Numbered from the stretch's first letter, positions 1 through 9,682 are shown. The stretch: DNA of 64,000 nucleotides from AP-15 sp963700195 (GCA_963700195.1 CAVOWQ010000035.1:1-64000); one strand, 5' to 3'. The notes: a model not told the origin generated them from the letters alone. Made by a program: numbers and translations.

Positions 1-21
1 CTAAGCGGAGCTTCCGTCTTT
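1..21 (+). repeat. Left terminal inverted repeat of the IS
   Basis: Its core CGGAGCTTCC is repeated in inverted orientation at 1925-1945, giving 18 of 21 matches over the whole arm. It lies on the transposase C-terminal side. Confidence 0.75.
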
Positions 22-74
22 GCAAACACGCAAGCCACTGATTTAGCGTGATAATTAAACGCTAGCGAGGGTGT

Positions 75-1808
75 CTACTGGGTACGCGAGAGCCCGAGGA
101 GGTCGCGGGCCCGTTGTTGGACGGGGGTCGGCGCGGGTGATCAAGGTGAAGGGGTGGTCGGGGGCGATGGCGGTCACCAGGGTGTTTCGGGTGAGGGTCG
201 CGAGGTCGTCGAGAAGGGTTTGGAAGCTGTGGACCGGCAGGCCGTCGGCGGTTCGGCCAGTGGTTTGCTTGGTGACGGCGGCGGGGGAGCGCTCGGCTTT
301 GGCGACGACGCTGGAGCGCTGCGCTTCGGCGGCATCCTTGTCGGTGTCGTCGTAGAGCATCGGCGCCAGGCGCTGGCGCATGTGCCACTCGACGTAGTAG
401 GCGAGCATGCATAGAAAGACGTGGGCGCGCACGCGCTCGGCGCATTCCAGTGGAAGATCGGACGCACCTGGAGATCGACCGTCTTGAGCAACGGAAGGCC
501 CGCTCCACCTGCCAGGCCCTTGTAGGCGCACGCGTGGCGGCGTCGGCGAGAGCGGCGGCCGGCAGGCTGGTGCGCACCACGTAGAGGCCGTCGAGTGCCG
601 CCTCCGCGGTGATCTGCTCGGTCTTGCGCGCGAAGGCTGAAGCTGGTGTCGGTGATGTCGAGCTCGAAGTGCTTGGCCATCTTGTGGTTGTCGAGCACGG
701 CGCCGACCTCGAGGCCGATTTCGGCTTCGCCGCGCAGCGGCTGGCGCTTGCGCGGCCACGGCGGCGGCGATCTTGGCCAGGTCGCGCTCGGTGGCGGCGA
801 GCAGCTCCTCGCGCTTGCGGGCGCGCTCGGCGGCGAGAGCGCGGATTGCGGCAGACGATGAGCCGCTCGCCGGGGAAGTCGGGCGAGGTGATGCCGGCCA
901 GGTCGCGCTCATCGAACAGCGACATCTGAAGGGCGCCGCCGTCGAGCAAGGCCTTGATGGCCGGGGCGCGCAAGCGCGGTAATCCAGTCGAGGCCGGCCG
1001 GCTGAGGTCTTCGGTCGATGCGCGCCTGCGTGATCATGCCGCGGTCACCGACCAGGACGACATGGTCGAGACCGAAGCGCTCCTTCAGCTTGGCCACCTG
1101 ACTGGTTACGGTCGTCGGATCGGCGGTGTTGCCGGCGAAGACTTCGATGGCCACCGGACAGCCGTCGCGGGCGCAGAGCAGGCCATAGACGATTTGCGGT
1201 TTGCCGCGTTTGCCGTCACGGCTGTAGCCGAATTGGGCGAGCGGACAGCAGCGCCCCTCCAGGTAGCTCGACGACACGTCGTAGAGCACCAGCGTACCGC
1301 CGGTGAGATGGCGTTTGGCAAGCGCCGCCTCGATGGCCGGCTGGCGGACCGCCAGCCAGTCCAGTGCGCTATAGAGCTCATCCTCGTCGACCACCCCGAG
1401 AGCGAGCTGCTCGCCGAGGCTGGAGGCCGCGGTGTCCGGCGACAAAGCCCGGGCGGCGGCAAGCTTGGAGCCGGGATCGAGAATGCGGCTGACCACTAGG
1501 GCCAGGATGAGGTCGCGGCAGCGGTTGCCGTCTGGGCCGAGCAACCGATCGAGGCCGATCTTGCGCGCGGTGCCGAGCGCCGCGTCGACATGACCGTGCG
1601 GCAACGAGCGGATGATGGTAATGGCATCCTGGTCCCGGGGAATGACGGTGCCGCCTTTGAGCAGTGCCTTGAAGCCGGCGATCCGCTCGTGCGGCCAGTC
1701 GGAGAGGTTCAACAGCGTGCGCTTCTTGACCTTGCCCGCTTCGCGGTAACTCTCGCGCAACAGGATGGCCGGGGGCGAGCCGCGATTGGGGACCGCTTCG
1801 ATATACAT
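75..1808 (-). pseudogene. IS1634-type transposase, multiply frameshifted
   Basis: The start at 1808 opens an intact 299-residue stretch carrying the N-terminal region and the motif VLVGDRGMIT, which contains one acidic residue of the DDE site. After about position 970 the homologous protein jumps between all three minus frames. Recognisable pieces are ALQMSLFDERDLAGITSPDF, then ERARKREELLAATERDLAKI, then NHKMAKHFELDITDTSFS, then RVRAHVFLCMLAYYVEWHMR, and finally a short PVQQRARDLLG-like end with a stop at 75-77. I count roughly eight or nine shifts. Order and content are colinear with a full-length transposase of about 570 residues, so the gene was once complete. Confidence 0.85.
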
Positions 1809-1924
1809 GGCAACATCATAGCGATGTTCCCAGCATATGAAAGCAAGAAATCATAACATTACATGGCTACAAACAACAAGCCAAACCGAAATTTTGCCGC
1901 AATATCAATCGCTTGATAGCAGGG

Positions 1925-1945
1925 AAAGAGGGAAGCTCCGTCTAG
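1925..1945 (-). repeat. Right terminal inverted repeat of the IS
   Basis: Read on the minus strand this matches positions 1-21 with three mismatches. It lies about 115 bases upstream of the transposase start codon, a normal spacing for an IS left leader. Confidence 0.75.
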
Positions 1946-2308
1946 AGAGTGGCAGTATTTTGCCGGTCTGAAGGCTTGCCGAAGCGCCGCCAGACCTGAG
2001 GATCGGCAAGATTAGCGAAGATCACCTGTGCGGCGAGAGCGATCGCTCCAGACCCTCGGGGAGCTTGATCCAGGGCCGTTTCCTGCGAGTCCATATGTGC
2101 TTCGTGGGCCGCAGCCAGGATGTATCGTCCAGTGTGCCGCCTCGGACGCGGCACCACGCCATCCCTCGGCATTCCGCAAATCCAGGAGCCGCATTCCGGC
2201 CAAACGGGCTCAAGCCCCGTCAGGCGAAAGCCTTCTCGGGGACAACGATCCCCACCGCGTCAACGCCGACCGATGCGCGGATCAAAAAGGCAAGCGCCCC
2301 CGGTCGGC
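1946..2308. other. Intergenic, no gene recognised
   Basis: Short open frames exist on both strands, but none resembles a family I know and none has a convincing ribosome binding site. It probably includes sequence disrupted by the neighbouring IS. Confidence 0.5.
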
Positions 2309-2950
2309 CTATTGCAAGACTGCTGTCCCAGAGGTCTGAAATACTACGAGAGTCGGAGGGGCCATCTGGTTGACCACCGGCTCAATAACAACCGCCGCCA
2401 CCCCAGCGTGCTTCATATCGAGCGCGTCGGCAGCACGCGGCGAGAGATCGAGGATGCGTCCGCGAGTGTATGGACCCCGGTCGTTGATTTTGACGACGAC
2501 GGAGTGGCCGTTGCCGAGATTTGTCACCTTCGCGTAAGAGGCGAGTGGAAGCGAACGATGCGCTGCGGTGGCGGTAACGGTATCGAGGATTTCGCCACTG
2601 GCGGTCTGCCTGCCCACCAAGTGGTACCAAGCAGCTTTCCCAAACAGAGTGGTTCCAGTCGTGCGCCACCCGCGGCAAAAGGGCTCTGTGATGTCGTCGC
2701 GCCCATCTGCTGCGGGCTCGAAACCTGCGAACGGCTGCTTCGCCAGTTCGGATGTCACCGTTGGCGAACCCACCATTGTGATCAGCCCCTCGGCGGAACC
2801 AGGAGATTTACCGGTCGGCGTTTCTCCATTTCCTTGTGGCAAGCCCGCGGTTTCGCCAGGGTAGTGGGATATGCTCTCCTCTTCTGGCGTCTTGTCGATT
2901 GCGCAGGCGCTTGTCACCAAGCAGGCGAGGGAAATGCCAATTATTGACAT
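2309..2950 (-). CDS. rlpA: RlpA-like double-psi beta-barrel lipoprotein
   Basis: This is a 213-residue protein with a short N-terminal hydrophobic stretch and a possible but weak lipobox ending at Cys16. After a low-complexity linker (about 20-100) comes a DPBB domain at about 105-192. It carries the RlpA signatures GRQTASGE, TAAHRSLPL, SYAKVTNL, INDRGPY and RILDLS. RlpA proteins are envelope lipoproteins that bind, and in some species cleave, peptidoglycan stripped of stem peptides at the septum. The SPOR domain found at the C terminus of many RlpA proteins is absent. The first loop (WYHLVGRQ) is shorter than usual, so activity is uncertain. It stands alone between mobile remnants. Confidence 0.85.
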   Translation of the reverse strand: MSIIGISLACLVTSACAIDKTPEEESISHYPGETAGLPQGNGETPTGKSPGSAEGLITMVGSPTVTSELAKQPFAGFEPAADGRDDITEPFCRGWRTTGTTLFGKAAWYHLVGRQTASGEILDTVTATAAHRSLPLASYAKVTNLGNGHSVVVKINDRGPYTRGRILDLSPRAADALDMKHAGVAAVVIEPVVNQMAPPTLVVFQTSGTAVLQ

Positions 2951-3381
2951 TGCATCTTATCCTTCTCGTTGGCATTCCCCTGCCGCGGGCAAGCGCGTCG
3001 CGCCTGTCCCATCCAGTAATATTGGATAGGCTAGGAAATGCAGATTGGTGCAGACCGGTTTTCCCAGACGGGACCGGGCTTCAAGGTAGGACAGCCGAGG
3101 CTAGACAGTCTGACATTTGGTAGTCAACCGCCACACCATCTTTCTTTGTAACAGTTTTTAGCTGTTTGTAATCACATCGTGACGGATTGCTGATCCGGCT
3201 ATCTGGTGTTCGCGCCCCCTTTACTTCTTCTCTTTAGGTTATTACTTCGAAATCTCCTCACATCGATTGATTGCATTGCATTCGAGAGATCTTGCAATAG
3301 AGGTAGAGCAAACGATCAAGCCGAGTTAGCCGGAAGATTTCCTTTCGCGGAATGGTGCCGTATGGCGAGTAGTTTAGGCGG
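2951..3381. other. Intergenic, relatively AT-rich
   Basis: This stretch is richer in A and T than its surroundings, most clearly at 3130-3320. I see no gene, RNA or clear repeat. The base composition and the flanking remnants suggest imported DNA. The promoter of the rlpA-like gene should lie just above 2950. Confidence 0.4.
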
Positions 3382-3897
3382 CTACTTGCGGCGATTGCGG
3401 CTGTTCAACTCTGGCCGCTCCGATCGTAGTTGACGCAGTGCTGCGTCTCGGTGCGATGGACCATGGCTGTGCCCCATCTTTGTCACAGCAGTCAGCGTCT
3501 TTCTTCGGCATCCCCTGGTGCGATCGAGACTATGCGGCCTCTTAAATTGCTCGAACCGAATCGCCAGCCGGTCGCGGTCAGGCCGGTCCTCGATCCGGTT
3601 CGGCCTATCGATCAGCGTTCCGGCGATTCCCTTCAACCCGAGTTCTAGAAACGGGCCGTCATGGATTTCGAGCAGCCTATCGGAGACGTGAATTCGGTAA
3701 TCAGGGTCGATGCCGATCAGGTGAGCGAAGGCCGCATGGTGGATTTTGGTCAGCGGCAGGCCATGCGAGATCACCGGCTGTTCTAGGCGCTCGTCTGCAT
3801 CGATGAAGATGCGGGCGACATCTACCAGCCGCGGCTCGGACAGATGGAAGATCCCGCACCTTCCCAGATGAGGGCCGGGGTGATTAGCGGAACTCAA
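3382..3897 (-). pseudogene. C-terminal remnant of an HNH restriction endonuclease
   Basis: About residues 12-119 match the C-terminal HNH domain of a common family of putative restriction endonucleases, for example LPLTKIHHAAF, LIGIDPDYRIHVSDRLL and DRPDRDRLAIRFEQFK. In intact members the domain has an AAHI motif and an NGLPL motif. Here these read VARI and HGLPL, and an Asp after HHAAF is missing. The upstream half of the gene is gone. The last 50 residues look like out-of-register read-through. The loss of both the His and the Asn of the HNH triad argues for real decay rather than a sequencing error. Confidence 0.7.
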
Positions 3898-4159
3898 ACG
3901 AAAACCGCTGCGGAGCCGCTACATAAGCGTATCGTTCTGCCCGTCCGAAACTATGTCCAGCTTCGTTACACTGCTCTAGCGCCTTCCAGCGCGGTCGGCA
4001 GGGCTTTCATTGCGATACCGAGAGGTTCTGCCCCAAGACCAGGATCGATCCGAGTATCGATCTCTCGCCGTGATACGCAATGCCCAGACGGCTTGATCCG
4101 GCCCCATCACATTTGCTCGGAGCCACGACACCTCTGCTGACTTCTCCGCGTCCGACACA

Positions 4160-4717
4160 TCGCGATACCAGGATTTCGGTCGCCCAAACTCTCCGGGGCT
4201 TGCCCGCTGCGAGTACGTCGCTCGCCGAGAGAACGTGATCGCGGTCGGCAACAGCGGCACGGGGAAGACCCATATTGCTCTTGGATTGGGGCTGGCGGCC
4301 TGCCAGAAGGGCTTGTCGGTCGGCTTCGTCACAGCCGCCGCTCTGGTCCATGAGCTGATCGAGGCCAGAGACGAGAAGCGCCTGCTACGCCTGCAGCGCC
4401 AGCTGGTCGGTTACAAGCTACTGATCATCGATGAGCTCGGCTATGTACCCCTGTCGACGACCGGCGCCGAACTGCTGTTTGAGGTTTTCAGCCAGCGCTA
4501 CGAGCGCGGCTCCACCATCGTCACCAGCAATCTGCCATTCGACGAATGGACCGGCGTGTTCGGGTCCGAGCGGCTAACCGGTGCGCTGCTCGACCGACTG
4601 ACCCACCACGTCCACATCCTCGAAATGAACGGTGACAGCTATCGGCTCAAACCGAGCAAGCGACGCCAGCGCCAGCCACAAGCAGCTGAGCTGAGCGACA
4701 CCCAAACTCAGGCTTGA
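4160..4717 (+). pseudogene. istB: IstB helper ATPase of an IS21-family element, 5' truncated
   Basis: From about 4160 the frame reads into the IstB core (ARRENVIAVG, then Walker A GNSGTGKT). Further on come the Walker B region LLIIDELGYVPLS and the C-terminal block THHVHILEMNGDSYRL. IstB is the AAA+ helper that works with the IstA transposase of IS21 elements. The N-terminal 70 or so residues are missing and no istA is visible upstream, so this is an orphan fragment. From the GTG at 4235 the frame codes for 160 residues that are otherwise well preserved. Confidence 0.85.
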
Positions 4718-5092
4718 TACCGAAATAAAAGCCTGGCAGCGCCGATTTTCCTCGGCAAGGCCAATGGCGGATCAGCATGGACGCGTGTGACGAAGGGTGT
4801 AAGTGGCGGCGCAGGGGCCAGCAAAAGCCCTGTGGATTTGCCGCTGCGCTTGGACGACGCTATGGCGTCGCCCACAACTCCACAGGATCAACATCAGTAA
4901 GCTTTGATCTAGAAATCAGAAAGGGAGCTGGGGCTCGGCCGGAGGATCGATTGAGGCGACCGAGCACGCTTGGTTAGGCAACGCTCGACCTCTCCGGAAC
5001 ATTCGCCGGTGAGGCAATACACTTCTCATCCTGTTTGTCGCGCAGCAAAAGCCCTCCCGTGAGGGCATTTGGCATCCATCCGTGATGCAGTT
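4718..5092. other. 3' remnant of the IS21-type element
   Basis: No gene is visible. The segment immediately follows istB and contains a nested palindrome (4829-4886), a feature I associate with the region downstream of istB in this IS group. The right terminal repeat could not be paired because the left end is lost. Confidence 0.45.
4829..4886. repeat. Nested inverted repeat downstream of istB
   Basis: The outer arms CCTGTGGA (4829-4836) and TCCACAGG (4879-4886) are exact complements. The inner arms CGACGC (4855-4860) and GCGTCG (4865-4870) are also exact. There is no T tract, so a protein-binding or recombination role is more likely than an intrinsic terminator. Confidence 0.6.
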
Positions 5093-5359
5093 TTACCCCG
5101 GCCCGTTGATGCATTTTCTCTTCGGCGTTGACAGCAGATCGACGCCGAAGCGTCGGTGGTATTGCGAAAATGCCCAGAGAACATTGGGTAGTACCATTAT
5201 CAGGGCGGTGCCCTGCGCCGTTTGCTGATCCATGCCATAAAAGAACCCAAGCAGCGGGATCACAAGAAAGCCACCGCCAACCCCGAATAGCCCGCCAAGA
5301 AGAACGGCCATCACACCGAGGCCCGCTGCGGCGGCGACGTGAATTGCGCTTGCGATCAT
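5093..5359 (-). pseudogene. TauE/SafE sulfite exporter family, N-terminal fragment
   Basis: Only about 76 residues of a permease that normally runs to 250-300 residues remain. They contain the first two membrane segments and the glycine-rich family motif LLGGLFGVGGGFLVIPLL, followed by TAQGTALIMVLPN. After residue 76 the frame runs into unrelated sequence and stops. TauE/SafE proteins export sulfite or organosulfonates. The truncation removes at least two thirds of the fold. Confidence 0.8.
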
Positions 5360-5580
5360 CGTGCGGGAGGCTGCCGGGTCATCGCCAGTGGCGACACAAC
5401 TGGATTAGAATTGCGGGAGTCGAGATCGTCTCGACGAGACGCGGCATCAATACCGGCACCGATCCACAACCGCTCTCTTAAGAATGGCTAGCTATTTTGG
5501 AATATAGCTTTATCGTTAAACTCACGATAGAGAGCCGCGAACGTGTTCCACGACGACGCAACGCCGGGAGGAGAATTCTT

Positions 5581-6924
5581 ATGACAAGTGCTGCATTCGA
5601 GACGCCACAGCGGAGAGCGTTGTCCGCGTCCGAACACAGCGCACAGTTGCGCAAAGCGGTCATCGCATCCACGATCGGGACCACTATCGAATGGTATGAT
5701 TTCTTCATCTACGGCACGGCTGCCGGACTGATTTTTGGTAAGCTCTATTTCCCCAACGAAGATCCGCTTACCGCGACGCTCGCGGCCTTTGGCACCTACT
5801 TTATTGGTTTCGCAAGTCGCCCGGTGGGGGCGGCGATCTTCGGCCACTATGGCGATCGTATTGGCCGCAAGGGGACACTGATCGCCACGCTACTGCTAAT
5901 GGGCATCGCGACCTTCCTGATTGCATTCGTGCCCACATACGCATCGATTGGCATCTGGGGTGCGGTGATCTTGACCATCCTGCGGATGGTCCAGGGGATC
6001 GGCGTCGGCGGGGAATGGGGCGGTTCGGTGCTCCTGGCGATGGAATGGTCACGTCATCATGGTCAGCGCGGGTTGGTCGCATCGTGGCCCCAATTCGGCG
6101 TCCCGGCTGGTCTGTTCCTCGCGAACCTTTCAATCTTGGCCTTCAGCGCTTTGTCAGGAGATCAGTTCGCCACCTGGGGCTGGCGTATCCCGTTTGCGTT
6201 GTCCATCGTACTGATTGGAATTGGCCTGTGGATTCGGCTTGGCATCCTTGAAACACCTGTGTTTCAGCAGCTTTTGGACGAGGACAAAATCGAGAAAGCT
6301 CCCATCATCGAGGTCTTTAGGAAACAACCTAAGGAAATCATTCTCTCGGCATTGCTACGCATGGGGCAACAGGCACCGTTCTATATCTTCACCGCCTTCA
6401 TCTTCGCCTATGCCGTGGGCACCCTGCACATGCCGCGCAATCTGATTTTGAGCGCGGTGCTGGTCGCGTCTTGCGTTTCGTTCGTCAGCATTCCGTTGTT
6501 CGGGCACATGTCCGACCGCATCGGACGCAGAAAGACGTACCTGATCGGCGCTGCGGCGGTCGGCTTTTTCGGATTCCTGTATTTCGGCATGGTTGATACC
6601 GCAATCCCCTCGGTGGTGTTCATCGCGATTGTCCTGTCATTGATCCCGCATGACATGCAATACGGGCCGCAGGCTGCATTGATCGCGGAGGCATTTACGC
6701 CCCGGCTGCGCTACAGCGGTTCCTCACTTGGCTATCAATTCGCTTCAGTGATTGCGGGCGGGCCAGCACCTCTCATCGCCACTGCGTTGTTCGCCACCTA
6801 TCACACGGGGTATGCGATCTCCATCTATATCGCCGCCTGCACGGTGGTGAGTTTGATATCAGCGGCGTTCATGCCCGACTACACCGGCAAGGATATTTCG
6901 AGGGAATATGACCATGCCGCGTAG
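5581..6924 (+). CDS. MFS transporter, metabolite:H+ symporter (MHS) type
   Basis: This is an intact 447-residue, twelve-segment transporter. The ATG at 5581 is preferred over an upstream in-frame start because GGGAGGAG lies just before it and the family-like sequence begins after it (IGTTIEWYDFFIYG). The two MFS loop signatures are present: GDRIGRKGTL after segment 2 and SDRIGRRKTYL after segment 8. MHS proteins such as the shikimate, alpha-ketoglutarate and proline/betaine carriers import small organic acids or zwitterions with protons in the inner membrane. The substrate cannot be read from sequence. No metabolic partner lies nearby. Confidence 0.9.
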   Translation: MTSAAFETPQRRALSASEHSAQLRKAVIASTIGTTIEWYDFFIYGTAAGLIFGKLYFPNEDPLTATLAAFGTYFIGFASRPVGAAIFGHYGDRIGRKGTLIATLLLMGIATFLIAFVPTYASIGIWGAVILTILRMVQGIGVGGEWGGSVLLAMEWSRHHGQRGLVASWPQFGVPAGLFLANLSILAFSALSGDQFATWGWRIPFALSIVLIGIGLWIRLGILETPVFQQLLDEDKIEKAPIIEVFRKQPKEIILSALLRMGQQAPFYIFTAFIFAYAVGTLHMPRNLILSAVLVASCVSFVSIPLFGHMSDRIGRRKTYLIGAAAVGFFGFLYFGMVDTAIPSVVFIAIVLSLIPHDMQYGPQAALIAEAFTPRLRYSGSSLGYQFASVIAGGPAPLIATALFATYHTGYAISIYIAACTVVSLISAAFMPDYTGKDISREYDHAA

Positions 6925-6954
6925 CCGCTGCGGAACTTCACGGCCTCGCTGTCA

Positions 6955-7001
6955 GTGAGCGGGTCAGCTTCTCGACCCGCTTCCGTTCCTGACCCACTCA
7001 C
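6955..7001. terminator. Stem-loop after the MFS gene
   Basis: GTGAGCGGGTCA (6955-6966) pairs with TGACCCACTCAC (6990-7001) with one mismatch. It lies 30 bases after the transporter stop and between two convergent genes. It has no T run, so factor-independent termination is only possible. Confidence 0.35.
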
Positions 7002-7066
7002 GCATTGTGAATTTGTCGGATGAGTCAGCGGGCTTTTCCCCGGACGAAGGATCAGCTTTCCTCGAA

Positions 7067-7579
7067 TCATCCAATCAATCCGAGCGCCCTGTGCGCGTCT
7101 TCTGGCTTCATCTCGCGAATCTGTTCCTCGCTGTAACCACGCCGTCGCAGTTCGGCTTTCTGGGCCTTTGTAATAAAGAACGACATCCCGGTTTCCGCCT
7201 CATGCGGCGTCATCGAGGCGTCGAAAACGCGCTGCGTATGTTCTCCGAGATCGGATGGATCGGGAGCGTCGGCAGAATCGGAACAATCGGCGAGGCTACT
7301 TGGTTCGTAGATGTTCTGCAAGAGTGGCCTTATCGTTTGTAGTATTTTTATCAGTTTCTCTAGGTCTCGCTCCTTTTTGATTTTAGCCTCGATTTCGAGG
7401 CCACCATCAGTAATAGCTAGGTGGAATGGCAACAACGGTACACTTCCTCGATTAGAAGGAATCAACGGTGAATTCTGCACCGAAGTCGGTTCTGTGGCCT
7501 TATTAGGCGATATCGGCGATTGATCCTCTTCGGTCGGTGCGAGGGGCCTCTCATCGCCGTGTGAAGCAGGCTCGTTCAT
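7067..7579 (-). CDS. Hypothetical protein with a short C-terminal helical motif
   Basis: This is a 170-residue acidic, proline- and serine-rich protein that I do not recognise as a whole. The start at 7579 is supported by a strong GGAGGAAAG seven bases upstream. The first 60 residues look disordered. Residues about 65-95 (EIEAKIKKERDLEKLIKIL) could form a coiled coil. The final 35 residues (ITKAQKAELRRRGYSEEQI, then a P-E-D-A-H motif) resemble a short helical tail I recall from assorted rhizobial accessory proteins. The middle of the gene has lower GC than its neighbours, suggesting import. No function is proposed. Confidence 0.6.
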   Translation of the reverse strand: MNEPASHGDERPLAPTEEDQSPISPNKATEPTSVQNSPLIPSNRGSVPLLPFHLAITDGGLEIEAKIKKERDLEKLIKILQTIRPLLQNIYEPSSLADCSDSADAPDPSDLGEHTQRVFDASMTPHEAETGMSFFITKAQKAELRRRGYSEEQIREMKPEDAHRALGLIG

Positions 7580-7724
7580 AATCTTTCCTCCGGTGAAGAG
7601 GTCTCGTAACTAGCGGATCGCGAAATTAACAAGTCCAACCAAAGCTCTAGCGTCGATCGCAGTGCGCGGTTTACGACGACGCTGGGCGATCTTGGCCGTA
7701 GCCGAATAGGATCGCCCGTCCGTG

Positions 7725-8489
7725 TTATGTGATCGGGACCGGTGCCTGCGGTACCGTGCGCCAGAACTCCGGATCGTGGCCAAAGAAGATGCGCGCCCCG
7801 CTCCGTTCCAGCGCCGCCAACCGGTCAAGTGAGGTCAGCATCGCCTCACGGTCGTACATGTTGCGCGGCAGGCGGCGCTCGCGGAGGGTCTGACAAAAGT
7901 AGCAGGCATCGGCGGCGAGCACGACCTCACCGCCATCAAGCCGCAGCCGAAGGGATTGGTGCCCCGGCGTGTGGCCATACGTCGGCAGACACACCACCGA
8001 GCCATCGCCAAACACGTCGTACTCGCCATCGACCAGCCGCGATTTATGGCCGAGGTCGAAATCTCGCGGATTGAAGCCGCGCCGCGCGGCGGTATCGGGG
8101 TCCATCCCGGCCTCCCACTCGCGGCGCTGCACCAGCATCGTTGCGTTCGGGATCAGCGCGTTGCCGCCGACATGATCGAAATGAAAATGCGAATTGATGA
8201 TAAGGTCGATCTTGCCGGGATCTCGGTCGATCGCTTCGAGCCGCGCACTGATTTCTTCGCCCGGCTGAAAGCCGATCCGGAAAAGCCCGGCAAGCCGGGG
8301 GCCGAGCCGTCCAGCCGGGTCGTGCTGGCAATCGGGGTGCAGCCCTGTGTCGAACAGTGCCCGTCCCTTCGGGTGCTCGATCAGAAAGACCGGGATCGGC
8401 ACGGTGATGTCGCCTTCACCGCCTTCCATCAGATGGGCGAACTCGCCGGTTACCGTGCCGCAAGTGAAGGCATACAGCTTGACTGTCAT
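7725..8489 (-). CDS. Metallo-beta-lactamase-fold hydrolase, N-acyl homoserine lactonase-like
   Basis: This is an intact 254-residue protein with the metal-binding motif His101-x-His103-x-Asp105-His106 (SHFHFDHVGG). A second His follows in YGHTPGHQS, then an Asp in AADACYF and a last His in FFGHDPEFW. Together these form the two-zinc site of AiiA/AttM-type lactonases. Such enzymes open the lactone ring of acyl-homoserine lactones and related compounds. Many close relatives have unknown substrates, so quorum quenching is an inference. It is divergent from the SDR gene at 8654, with about 165 bases of shared upstream sequence. Confidence 0.85.
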   Translation of the reverse strand: MTVKLYAFTCGTVTGEFAHLMEGGEGDITVPIPVFLIEHPKGRALFDTGLHPDCQHDPAGRLGPRLAGLFRIGFQPGEEISARLEAIDRDPGKIDLIINSHFHFDHVGGNALIPNATMLVQRREWEAGMDPDTAARRGFNPRDFDLGHKSRLVDGEYDVFGDGSVVCLPTYGHTPGHQSLRLRLDGGEVVLAADACYFCQTLRERRLPRNMYDREAMLTSLDRLAALERSGARIFFGHDPEFWRTVPQAPVPIT

Positions 8490-8653
8490 TCGGGAGCGCG
8501 CCCTCTCATTATCCGGAATTTGACCGCGGTGAGTTGCCGCCGCTCAGGATAACGACCCGAAATCGGTGCTGCAAAGGCGTAGCACCTCGGGGCTCGGCAT
8601 ACGTGAGGTCGGATCAGTCCGAGTGTTTGCGCGATAGCATATCGAGGAGAACT

Positions 8654-9465
8654 ATGGGGAAGCTGAACGGGAAGGTGGCGATCGTCACAGGCGCAGCGCG
8701 TGGTCTCGGACGGGACTACGCCAAGCGGCTCGCCGGTTTGGGAGCGAAAGTCGCGGTTGCCGATCTGAACCTGCGGTCTTACGAGGAGTTCGAAGCCGAA
8801 GCGAAAGACATGACCGCCGACAGTACCGTCGCCGAGATTGAGGCGGCGGGCGGCGTCTCTTTGGGGATCGAGGTCGATGTACGTGACCACGAGGCGGTGG
8901 AAGCGATGGTGGCGCGCGTCGTCCACGAGTGGGGCCGGGTCGATGTCTTGGTGGCGAATGCGGGGCGGAGGTCGTGGTCGGCCCATCGACACCAAGGCCA
9001 GCACCCTCGATCCGGCGCTCTTACAGCTTGTGACGGAGATGAACCTTTTCGGGACCGTCTATTCCTGCAACGCGGTCGCCCCGATCATGAAGCAGCAGCG
9101 CTCCGGGAAAATCATTACGGTAAGCTCGGTCGCAGGGATCGCACCGTCCGCCGATGGCAGGTATGCCCATTATGGCGCAGCGAAGGCCGCGATCGCACTA
9201 CACGCGGTATCTGGCGCAGGATCTCGGCCCATTTGGGATCATGGTGAACTGCATAGCTCCCGGCGTGATCGCCACCGGGCGCATCATGGCGACGGTTATT
9301 CCGGGCAGCATCCAGAGCAATCGCGATGGGGCGGAGTTGGTCGCCCTTCGGCGGCTTGGGACCGTCGAAGATTGCGCCAAAGTCGTTGAGTTCTTGGCGA
9401 CCGACCTATCGGGTGACGTGACCGGGGCTGTGATCCCGATCGACGGTGGGCTGGTGCGCGGATAA
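8654..9465 (+). pseudogene. Short-chain dehydrogenase/reductase, two frameshifts
   Basis: The ATG at 8654 follows GAGGAGA. The first frame carries the Rossmann motif TGAARGLG (residues 12-19) and VDVLVANAG. Near 8965 homology moves to the next frame (TEMNLFGTVYSCNAVAPIM, then the active-site Y-x-x-x-K as YGAAK). Near 9205 it moves again (HYTRYLAQDLGPFGIMVNC to PIDGGLVRG). Each move equals one added base. Joined, the pieces give a normal SDR of about 270 residues with a longer loop after the second strand. Substrate unknown. It may be functional in the cell if the shifts are sequencing errors. Confidence 0.8.
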
Positions 9466-9606
9466 ATCGGTGTGCGATCGGGTCTCCCGAGAGCGTGCGC
9501 TCTTCATAGGCGGCGTTGCTCCTATACAGGAAATATACATTCCATCTATACAGCGACCATCTATCGCCAGGATCTAAGTCATTGATTCTGGATGAAATCA
9601 TACGAT

Positions 9607-9682
9607 TGGCGTCCCCAAGGGGATTCGAACCCCTGTTACCGCCGTGAAAGGGCGATGTCCTAGGCCTCTAGACGATGGGGAC
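9607..9682 (-). tRNA. tRNA-Glu (anticodon TTC)
   Basis: Read on the minus strand, the acceptor stem GTCCCCA pairs with TGGGGAC. The anticodon loop reads CTTTCAC with TTC in the centre, the T arm is GGGGTTCGAATCCCC, and the terminal CCA is encoded (9607-9609). The cloverleaf is regular. Confidence 0.95.

Larger units (their letters stand above)
1..1945 (-). mobile_element. Degenerate IS1634-type insertion sequence
   Basis: The element is bounded by imperfect 21-base terminal inverted repeats at 1-21 and 1925-1945 that match at 18 of 21 positions. Between them lies one minus-strand DDE transposase gene whose frame is broken many times. Size (about 1.95 kb), a single transposase gene and the transposase sequence fit the IS1634 group of the IS4 superfamily. 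The left repeat starts at the first base of the window, so the left target duplication cannot be seen and the true end could lie a few bases further left. The element is almost certainly immobile as written. Confidence 0.8.

Noticed and set aside
5497..5580. Longer start for the MHS transporter (28 extra residues)
   Set aside because: The extra residues are basic and unlike the family, and the strong GGGAGGAG sits before the ATG at 5581.
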